From assembly GCA_023393375.1 (NCBI GenBank), contig JAEWLI010000018.1, positions 1-10,550 on the forward strand: a DNA stretch of 10,550 nt, in the 5' to 3' direction. The number at the start of each line of letters is the position of its first letter. The stretch's first letter is position 1. This document shows, piece after piece, positions 1-5,449 of this stretch. The translations under genes and the position numbers were made by a program. This stretch comes from Bacteroidota bacterium. GTDB lineage: Bacteria; Bacteroidota; Bacteroidia; Cytophagales; Cyclobacteriaceae. The notes below the pieces were generated by a model. The model was given only the letters and a program-made list of their open reading frames with translations, was not told the origin of the DNA and ran no database searches.

Positions 1-557
1 CCATCAACCACATAAAGAGGGTCACGATTTCCATTGACAGAACCAATACCTCTAATTCTGATAGTTGCAACAGTGCCTGGTTGTCCACTTGTGTTAATAA
101 CCCGAACACCAGAAACTTCACCTGCCAAAGCTTGAGAAACATTGGATACATTCTTGCTTTCAATGCGGCCTGCGTCTACTACTTTTGCTGAGCCCGTAAA
201 TGCTTCTCTTGTTGTGGTAGAGTATCCAACCACAACCACTTCACCAAGTTGCGTCACATCGGATGACATTGCGAGGTTAATGACTGATTGGTTTCCGATT
301 TCTACTTCTCGGGTCTCTAAACCAATAAATGAGTAAACCAGAGTAGTTCCCTCGCTTGGCACATTGAGCAAGTACTCACCATCAAGATTTGTTACAGCAC
401 CTACAGTTGTGCCTTTTACTACCACGTTTACACCCGGTAGTGGTTCACCGTTTTCCACACTGGTTACCTTTCCTGTAACCGTCCTTTGTTGCGCCCATGC
501 TACCCCCATCAGGAGCGAAAGGCACAACATGCCTACTAATAGTAATGCTTTCTTCAT
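1..557 (-). CDS. SusC/RagA-family TonB-linked outer membrane receptor, N-terminal part (3' end outside window)
   Basis: This is the start of a TonB-dependent outer-membrane receptor of the SusC/RagA type, which imports oligosaccharides or peptides with a SusD-like lipoprotein partner. Only 185 complete codons are present; the gene runs off the left edge, so neither substrate nor partner can be named. The ATG at 557-555 gives a clear signal peptide (Lys-Lys, then a Leu-rich core, cleavage after AWA near residue 22). Residues about 26-97 are a carboxypeptidase-regulatory-like beta-sandwich (VTGKV, NGEPLPGVNVVVKGT, NLDGEY). The linker with GEVVVVGYS (105-113), the TonB-box area of this family, follows, and the plug domain starts around 118. 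The run RIRGIGSVNGNRDPLYVVD at the edge is the family's hallmark plug motif. It is transcribed away from a long AT-rich intergenic region carrying Bacteroidota-type promoter motifs. Family assignment is firm; specificity is unknown. Confidence 0.95.
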   Translation of the reverse strand, partial: MKKALLLVGMLCLSLLMGVAWAQQRTVTGKVTSVENGEPLPGVNVVVKGTTVGAVTNLDGEYLLNVPSEGTTLVYSFIGLETREVEIGNQSVINLAMSSDVTQLGEVVVVGYSTTTREAFTGSAKVVDAGRIESKNVSNVSQALAGEVSGVRVINTSGQPGTVATIRIRGIGSVNGNRDPLYVVD

Positions 558-643
558 AGAATTATTTTTAAATTACATAATTAATAATAAAGTAAGACTT
601 TCTTTACGGATCAAACATACAGCTATTTTAAAATATAAAAAAG

Positions 644-676
644 CAAATTTATTTTTTTTTGACACCAACAAACAAA
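644..676 (-). promoter_or_regulatory. Candidate Bacteroidota-type promoter for the susC-like gene
   Basis: Read on the minus strand, TAAATTTG at 651-644 matches the -7 consensus TAnnTTTG exactly. TTTG at 676-673 lies 21 nt upstream as the -33 element; another TTTG at 672-669 gives a 17-nt spacing. Transcription would start near 637, leaving a leader of about 80 nt. A second exact -7 match, TATGTTTG at 619-612, lies closer to the gene, but its best -33 partner (647-644) is 24 nt away, slightly too far. No start site is proven, and in AT-rich DNA such motifs also arise by chance. Confidence 0.5.
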
Positions 677-940
677 AATATATACCAATTCGGTTCTTTT
701 ACTAAGAATAATTTGGCAAATTAATTGATTTTAAATTTAATTTTTTGAAAAATCGACACAAAATCGTAGTTTTTTTGAAAACAACGGAAATATTACCTTT
801 AATATTTACTATGAAAATATTTTTTTTAAAAAATGAATTTAATAAATTTTATGGTTAAAAAAAGCAGTCATTATATAATAAAATTCGCCAATCCGAGATA
901 TATTAGCTAATTTTTCTTATGCAATTACAATGTTTTACGT

Positions 941-973
941 AGATTAGAATCAATTGACTGTTATTCTTAATCT
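941..973. repeat. Inverted repeat (imperfect stem-loop), left member of a pair
   Basis: AGATTAGAAT at 941-950 can pair with ATTCTTAATCT at 963-973 to give ten pairs with one bulged base and a 12-nt loop. There is no T-run on either side, so it does not look like an intrinsic terminator. It sits 5 nt from the next inverted repeat (979-1006), far upstream of the susC-like gene. It could be a regulatory site or chance in AT-rich DNA. Confidence 0.35.
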
Positions 974-978
974 GCATA

Positions 979-1006
979 AATTTATTGTTACCGTTAACAT
1001 TAAATT
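979..1006. repeat. Inverted repeat with 12-nt arms and CCGT loop
   Basis: AATTTA-T-TGTTA at 979-990 and TAACA-T-TAAATT at 995-1006 are complementary except for one central T-T mismatch, leaving a 4-nt loop CCGT. The tight loop and symmetric arms make it the best stem in this intergenic region, although the arms have only one G-C pair each. No T-tract follows on either strand, which argues against a terminator. It may be an operator for a dimeric regulator of the susC-like gene or a 3' stem of the OmpA-family transcript, whose stop lies about 97 nt away. Confidence 0.4.
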
Positions 1007-1102
1007 GAACATTTCTAATAATCAAGAATAAAATTATACCAAGTTATGAGGGCTTTTATCAACCAAAATCAGTTATTATATAATGAAATACTTACCTATG
1101 CC

Positions 1103-3013
1103 TTATAATATTTTAAATTCTATGCGGCGATTGAGGCTTTTGTTATCATCTGTATCGTTTGGGGCAATTGGCGACTCTTGACCATATCCTTTGTATTCCA
1201 ATCGACTTGCTGTCACACCATTAGTGATCAGATAATCATAAACTGACCTGGCCCGCCTTAATGATAACTGGTGATTGTAATGTTTTTCACCTGTATTATC
1301 GGTATGTCCGGAAATCTCAATTCGAACTTCCGGATTGGTTTTTAAAAATCTGATGGTCTTGTTCAGCTCTACAATAGACTTTTGATGTAGATCTGCCTGG
1401 TCGTGTTCAAAAAAGATGTTATTTAATACAGCCACCTTGCCTTTTGAAACAGGTTCCAAAGGGATGTCAAGAGAAACAGGTTCGACCTTTTCGCCTCCAG
1501 AGTATTGGAAAGTAAGGCTTTTAAAAAGATAATTTTCTTTGTCAACATACACTGCATAATCAGAACCCTCATTCAGCACCATCATGTACCTGCCATTGAT
1601 GGCATCTGAACTGATTGTAGAAACCATCTTTTCGGTGGCTAAATCAAATAACTCCACCATAGCTTTCAACGGTTGTCCGGTAACAGCATCAAATACCGTA
1701 CCCGCAACATAGCCACTTTTTACTGACACTTGAATTTCTTCCGGCACCTCAAACGAATAAATTTTGCTGGATGCCAATAAGCCACCCTGTCGCTCATCCA
1801 ATGCATAATATCCATTTTTACCATCAGTAGTAATAATAAGAGAAACCTGATCTTCATGTGTATTGATCGGATAACCAATGTTTACAGGTTTCTGCCATTC
1901 GTTGTTTTTCAATTCACTATAATATAAATCGAATCCTCCAAATCCTAAATGACCTTTGGAGGCAAAATAAAGTACTTGACCGTTGACATGTATAAATGGG
2001 GATACCTCGTCTTCGGATGTATTTATTATTGGTCCCATATTCACCGCATTTGTCCATTTTCCATCCGCCTGATAGGATACCCAAATATCCCTTTTGCCAT
2101 GACCACCCCTCCTGTCAGAAATAAAATACAATGTGCTGCCATCGGCTGAGAGTGTAGGTTGTGATTCCCATGCAGGTGAATTCACGGCATGCCCCAAATT
2201 TTCAGGCTCACTCCAATCATCACCAGTTTTGTACGACACATATAAATCACAGCTTCCTATATTGTTTCTCCCTTGACAGGAGGTGAATATCAACATTCTT
2301 CCATCAGCTGATATTGTACTTGTGCCTTCATTATATGGTGTATTAATGTGTTGGGAAATAGATTTCGGTTGACCCCATTCCCCGCTTTCATTTCTTTCAC
2401 TAATAAATATATCTTCATCAAACTGTACTTCAGCTCTTTCCCGCCTGGTAAATATCATGGTATTGCCATCTGCAGTTAGCGTGGGGAAATATTGAAGGGC
2501 AAACTGATTGATCACCGGACTCACGGGCTTGGGATCAAATGAAAACGGAGTTTTCATTTTTTCTTGCGCAAATTTGGCATTTTCCATTACCCATTCAGCT
2601 TTCAATAACTGATCGTGATTAAGATCTCGTTTTTCTTTTGCCATTTCCAGTAATTGAATGGATTTACTATATTCACCTTGTTGAAATTTTATTTCACCCA
2701 ATTCCACATAATGACCAGTTCTGATTTTATCCCCACCAATTTCAATGGCTTGTTCCAAATGATATTCTGCTTGTTGAAAATTCAGCAAAGTTTTATGGCA
2801 AGATGACAATCTTAAATGTGCTTCATAAAATTCCTTGTCCTTATTTAATGCCTGATTCAAAGCTTCAATGGCTTCAGGGAATTGGCGTTGGCGGATCAAT
2901 AAGCCTGACTCCTCATACAGACGTTGCGCTTTTTTGGAGGAAGTGCTTAATTGAGCCATCAAGGTGGAAGTAAAAAAATTGAAAAATACTACCAGGATAA
3001 TATATTTTGCCAT
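1103..3013 (-). CDS. OmpA-family envelope protein with TPR, PD40 propeller and CRD domains (PorE-like architecture)
   Basis: This is a 636-residue exported protein expected to anchor something to peptidoglycan on the periplasmic side of the outer membrane. Residues 1-20 form a signal peptide (hydrophobic run to LMA, cleavage before Gln21). Helical TPR-like repeats span about 24-125. About five PD40/WD40-like blades follow at 170-410, with repeated SADG-type turns (177-190, 234-244, 289-299, 339-351, 394-402). A carboxypeptidase-regulatory-like domain covers 433-520, and the OmpA C-terminal domain 528-636. In the last, TDNTG (571-575) and LSLRRARSV (583-591) supply the expected peptidoglycan-binding Asp572 and Arg587. 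The domain order matches PorE of the type IX secretion system, but Bacteroidota carry several paralogues with this order. No lipobox cysteine is present, unlike lipoprotein PorE. Naming it porE would be premature. It lies 88 nt downstream of the TSUP gene and may share its transcript. Confidence 0.9.
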   Translation of the reverse strand: MAKYIILVVFFNFFTSTLMAQLSTSSKKAQRLYEESGLLIRQRQFPEAIEALNQALNKDKEFYEAHLRLSSCHKTLLNFQQAEYHLEQAIEIGGDKIRTGHYVELGEIKFQQGEYSKSIQLLEMAKEKRDLNHDQLLKAEWVMENAKFAQEKMKTPFSFDPKPVSPVINQFALQYFPTLTADGNTMIFTRRERAEVQFDEDIFISERNESGEWGQPKSISQHINTPYNEGTSTISADGRMLIFTSCQGRNNIGSCDLYVSYKTGDDWSEPENLGHAVNSPAWESQPTLSADGSTLYFISDRRGGHGKRDIWVSYQADGKWTNAVNMGPIINTSEDEVSPFIHVNGQVLYFASKGHLGFGGFDLYYSELKNNEWQKPVNIGYPINTHEDQVSLIITTDGKNGYYALDERQGGLLASSKIYSFEVPEEIQVSVKSGYVAGTVFDAVTGQPLKAMVELFDLATEKMVSTISSDAINGRYMMVLNEGSDYAVYVDKENYLFKSLTFQYSGGEKVEPVSLDIPLEPVSKGKVAVLNNIFFEHDQADLHQKSIVELNKTIRFLKTNPEVRIEISGHTDNTGEKHYNHQLSLRRARSVYDYLITNGVTASRLEYKGYGQESPIAPNDTDDNKSLNRRIEFKIL

Positions 3014-3101
3014 ATCAATAATTGTTGCTTAATCTTAAAACTCAAATGTTTATATCAAAATTGCTATTTCCATTAAATTCAATTACTCAAAACGATACTC
3101 C

Positions 3102-3854
3102 TTAAAAGAATAGTCTGATAGCCACAATCGCCGTAACTACAATAATAAAAATTCTATAAGGCTTTTCCGGGATTTTTTTCACGACAATGATTCCAATATA
3201 TGCTCCCAATAAAATAAACGGGATCATAATCAGATTTAGTGAAAAAGTCTGAATGCTAATAGATTTCCATACAAAGACATGAAAAGGGACTTTGAACAAA
3301 TTCATCAATAAAAAGAACCAGGCACCTGTACCAATGTAAATATTTTTCGGGAGCCGCATCGACAGAAAATAAACCGCCATCACCGGACCAGCTGCATTTC
3401 CAATCATGGTTGCAAATCCACCAGCAAGCCCTAATAATCCAGCAAACCACCAGCTTTCTGGAATTTCATGTTTAGAATGATTTGACTCTCTCCAAATCAT
3501 AATACCCAGGCTCAACAAAACAATCACTGCCATGATTACTTTGAAGGTATCGTCATCAATCACTTCTCCCACGTAAATACCTATGAAAATCCCCAGAATG
3601 GTAGATGGCACCAGCCGCCAAATGTATTTCCACACAGCATGCCTATTGTAATAATAAACTGCAAATAAATCCGCGATGACCAGCATTGGCAATAAAAGCC
3701 CTGACGAATTACGACCTCCATAAACCACTGCCAACAATGGAACAACCACTAATCCTGAGCCCTGAAGGCCGGTTTTACCCATGCCAACCAGTATTGCTGT
3801 GATAACAATCAGAACAGCATCAGAGATGGATAAAGAAACAATAAGATCAAACAT
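3102..3854 (-). CDS. TSUP (TauE/SafE) family membrane permease
   Basis: This is a 250-residue polytopic inner-membrane protein of the TSUP/TauE-SafE family, whose characterised members move sulfite, sulfonates or other small organic anions. Hydrophobic segments lie near 11-26, 35-48, 52-68, 82-97, 106-120, 136-165, 174-190, 203-225 and 234-249. The family's two pseudo-symmetric glycine-rich motifs are visible: GMGKTGLQGSG (24-34) and GLAGGFATMIGNAAGP (142-157). I chose the ATG at 3854-3852; an in-frame TTG directly upstream could add one residue but is less likely. It is transcribed away from the SDR gene across a region with 10-bp repeats, and the OmpA-family gene follows 88 nt downstream on the same strand. 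The substrate cannot be inferred from sequence, and no sulfur-metabolism gene is nearby. Confidence 0.88.
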   Translation of the reverse strand: MFDLIVSLSISDAVLIVITAILVGMGKTGLQGSGLVVVPLLAVVYGGRNSSGLLLPMLVIADLFAVYYYNRHAVWKYIWRLVPSTILGIFIGIYVGEVIDDDTFKVIMAVIVLLSLGIMIWRESNHSKHEIPESWWFAGLLGLAGGFATMIGNAAGPVMAVYFLSMRLPKNIYIGTGAWFFLLMNLFKVPFHVFVWKSISIQTFSLNLIMIPFILLGAYIGIIVVKKIPEKPYRIFIIVVTAIVAIRLFF

Positions 3855-3874
3855 CAAATCAGATTAGCAAACTG

Positions 3875-3882
3875 CAAAGTTA
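3875..3882 (-). promoter_or_regulatory. Candidate -7 element for the TSUP gene
   Basis: Read on the minus strand this is TAACTTTG, an exact match to the Bacteroidota -7 consensus TAnnTTTG, 20 nt upstream of the ATG. The implied leader is very short (about 14 nt). No TTG or TTTG occurs at the usual 17-23 nt further upstream, so only half of the promoter is supported. Confidence 0.3.
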
Positions 3883-3909
3883 TCAACAAATGGGTTAAAT
3901 GTTAAAAGA

Positions 3910-3978
3910 GTTTGAAATGGATGTTGAAGAGTTTGAAATGGTTTGAAATGGTTTGAATAGGTTTAAAAGTTTGAAATG
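3910..3978. repeat. Cluster of 10-bp GTTTGAAATG repeats in the divergent region
   Basis: Exact copies of GTTTGAAATG occur at 3910-3919, 3931-3940, 3941-3950 and 3969-3978. Degenerate copies (GTTTGAATAG at 3951-3960, GTTTAAAAGT at 3961-3970) fill between, giving a head-to-tail 10-bp period from 3931 to about 3970. Looser relatives with TTGAAG or TTTGAATG continue to about 4015. The array lies between the divergent TSUP and SDR genes. One helical turn per unit would place every copy on the same DNA face. It may be a slippage-expanded simple repeat or an array of binding sites; the sequence alone does not decide. Confidence 0.75.
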
Positions 3979-4089
3979 GTTAGGGATGGATTGAAGCTGT
4001 TTAAGATTTTGAATGATAACATTGATTGGGTATAAGCGGTTAAAAATTTATGTGTATTGTCAACTTTGATTAATTAAAAACAGAATATT

Positions 4090-5181
4090 ATGGAAAATAT
4101 AAATAAACCCACCGTAATCATTACCGGAAGCAGCGGATTGCTTGGAACAGCTATTGGTAAACGGCTTCAGGACCGATATCAGGTAGTAGGCCTGGATGTA
4201 AAAGCATCTACAGAACCCCTTAAAAAAGTGGAATTTGTTGGATTTGACATCACAGACCCAGGTAGTATTTCCACGGCTCTGGAGAGGATTTACTATCTAT
4301 ATTGCAATAAAGTAGCTTCAGTCATTCATCTAGCGGCATATTATGATTTTAGTTCAAAAGAAAGTCCCATGTATGACAAAATCACTAGGCAAGGCACCAG
4401 TAATTTGCTAAAAGAGCTGAATAACCAAATGGAAACAGAACAAATCATTTTCTCGAGTACACATCTCTTATATCAGCCGGTAGAACATGGCAAAAAAATT
4501 AAAGAAAACGACCCCGTATTTGCTAAATGGGAGTACCCTCAATCGAAAATTGATACAGAAAAAACAGTAATGGCTCAGAAAGGTAAAGCAAAAGCTTTTA
4601 TCATGAGAATTGCAGGTGCATACAACGACATGTGCCACTCTATTCCTATCTCACATCAGATACAGCGTATTTTCGAAAAGAAATTTACGAGCCACTTTTA
4701 TGGGGGTGATTTACTTACTGGAAATGCATTTATTCATATTGATGACCTCATTGATGCATTTGAGAAAGCTGTGGACCTCCGGGAAAATTTTTCTAACACA
4801 GAAGTAGTGAATATCTCTGACGGGACCTCTCCCACTTACGAAGAATTGCAGGATGAAATTGGAAGACTCATTTACGGCCAAGAATGGAAAACCATTGAAA
4901 TGCCAAAAGAATTGGCCATGGCAGGTTCATGGCTTCAAAACCTGGTAAGCGATGAATTCATCAAACCGTGGATGATGGAAATCGCCGCTGATAATTATGC
5001 CCTGGATATTTCAAAAGCCAAAAGAATACTAAATTGGGAACCTAAAAATACTCTGATGGGTACCTTGCCTCAAATGATCAACTTTCTGAAAGAAGACCCT
5101 AAAGGATTTTATAAACTCAACCAATTGGAAATGCCATCAGAAAAGGAGATAAAGAAACATTTGGAAGAAGCTCATAAATAA
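4090..5181 (+). CDS. NAD-dependent epimerase/dehydratase-like extended SDR protein
   Basis: This 363-residue protein has the fold of extended short-chain dehydrogenases, soluble NAD(P)-dependent enzymes that often act on sugar nucleotides or sterol-like substrates. A nucleotide-binding strand and glycine motif TGSSGLLG lie at 12-19. Asp36 at the end of the second strand favours NAD(H) over NADP(H). HLAAYYD (80-86) is the usual cofactor-contact motif, the active-site Ser/Thr lies in FSSTHLLY (121-128), and the catalytic pair is Tyr149 and Lys153 in YPQSK. NAFIHIDDLIDAF (212-224) and LNWEPK (314-319) are typical of the C-terminal substrate-binding part. The last 40 residues (DPKGFYKLN, then a charged helix) extend past the core. 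The ATG at 4090 fits the domain start. No sugar-nucleotide pathway genes are adjacent, so the substrate is unknown. It stands apart from lon by a 268-nt gap. Confidence 0.88.
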   Translation: MENINKPTVIITGSSGLLGTAIGKRLQDRYQVVGLDVKASTEPLKKVEFVGFDITDPGSISTALERIYYLYCNKVASVIHLAAYYDFSSKESPMYDKITRQGTSNLLKELNNQMETEQIIFSSTHLLYQPVEHGKKIKENDPVFAKWEYPQSKIDTEKTVMAQKGKAKAFIMRIAGAYNDMCHSIPISHQIQRIFEKKFTSHFYGGDLLTGNAFIHIDDLIDAFEKAVDLRENFSNTEVVNISDGTSPTYEELQDEIGRLIYGQEWKTIEMPKELAMAGSWLQNLVSDEFIKPWMMEIAADNYALDISKAKRILNWEPKNTLMGTLPQMINFLKEDPKGFYKLNQLEMPSEKEIKKHLEEAHK

Positions 5182-5368
5182 TCCAAAAGTAGAAATGTTT
5201 AGCTATCTTCAATAAAGTTTAGTTCAACTACTTCTATCCAATAAGATAGTTTACAAATTATTACTTTCTTAAACTTTTTTAGAAATGGATATAGATCTGT
5301 TCTCCATTCATTAGATTTTTGTCCATGAATTTCCAAGAACAGGTTTTTTGGCATTTGTATTGCGTATA

Positions 5369-5400
5369 TTGAGGTTTAATTGAAAAAAGTCGTAATTTTG
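5369..5400 (+). promoter_or_regulatory. Candidate promoter of the lon-porQ-hslU cluster
   Basis: TAATTTTG at 5393-5400 matches the Bacteroidota -7 consensus TAnnTTTG exactly, and TTG at 5369-5371 lies 21 nt upstream as the -33 element, within the usual spacing. Transcription should begin near 5405-5408, giving a leader of about 43 nt. Position, spacing and strand all fit a promoter for lon and, through overlapping genes, for porQ and hslU. Confidence 0.6.
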
Positions 5401-5408
5401 GCGATTGC

Positions 5409-5423
5409 ATGCCAAATTGGCAT
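5409..5423. promoter_or_regulatory. Perfect 7+1+7 palindrome at the expected lon transcription start
   Basis: ATGCCAA at 5409-5415 and TTGGCAT at 5417-5423 are perfect inverted repeats around one central A. The site begins about 8 nt after the -7 element, a classic operator position for a dimeric repressor. It does not resemble the CIRCE (HrcA) or HAIR (HspR) heat-shock operators. A 1-nt centre is too tight for a full RNA hairpin without opening inner pairs, so a DNA-binding site is more plausible. The regulator is unknown. Confidence 0.5.
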
Positions 5424-5432
5424 TGTTTCACC

Positions 5433-5440
5433 AGGAGGGG
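5433..5440 (+). promoter_or_regulatory. Strong Shine-Dalgarno-like sequence before lon
   Basis: AGGAGGGG contains the full AGGAGG core, 11 nt before the ATG at 5450. Bacteroidota genes rarely carry such sites because the anti-Shine-Dalgarno of their 16S rRNA is largely not used, so it is unusual here. An in-frame stop at 5441-5443 rules out any further upstream start for lon. The spacing is somewhat longer than optimal, so the site may be non-functional. Confidence 0.45.
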
Positions 5441-5449
5441 TAATATTTT

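Larger units (their letters stand above)
558..1102. other. Long AT-rich intergenic region upstream of the susC-like gene
   Basis: This 545-nt stretch lies between the stop of the OmpA-family gene and the start of the susC-like gene, both on the minus strand. No open frame here looks like a real protein: frames reading into 705 on the plus strand are the antisense of susC continued into AT-rich sequence. It contains the promoter motifs at 612-676 and a pair of inverted repeats at 941-1006. It also has a direct repeat of TTTTTTGAAAA at 741-751 and 771-781 (30 bp apart), with AAAATCG repeated at 749-755 and 760-766 between the copies. The A/T tracts at helical-turn spacing could make bent DNA upstream of the promoter, but this is inference. 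I saw no U-tailed terminator for the OmpA-family gene. Confidence 0.6.
5182..5449 (+). other. SDR-lon intergenic region with weak 3' stem structures
   Basis: No gene is visible in these 268 nt. Just after the SDR stop, CTATC (5234-5238) and GATAG (5245-5249) can form a small stem. Around it AAAGTTTA (5214-5221) can pair with TAAACTTT (5270-5277), which is followed by more T residues to 5280. This might act as a weak terminator for the SDR transcript, but the stems are AT-rich and the outer loop is long. The right half carries the lon promoter, palindrome and Shine-Dalgarno-like site listed separately. Confidence 0.45.

Noticed and set aside
142..705. Plus-strand open frames opposite the susC-like gene and its upstream DNA
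   Set aside because: They are antisense to a gene with a strong family match, resemble no known protein, and trail into AT-rich low-complexity sequence.
1075..1084. ATTATATAAT palindrome just after the OmpA-family stop as a terminator
   Set aside because: It is pure A/T with no loop and no following T-tract on the minus strand, and is expected by chance in such AT-rich DNA.
3910..3978. CRISPR array
   Set aside because: Units are 10 bp and contiguous or irregularly spaced, with no unique spacers and no cas genes nearby.
4061..4068. CAACTTTG as a -7 element for the SDR gene
   Set aside because: It lacks the first T of TAnnTTTG and has no TTG at proper distance upstream, so no promoter is called there.
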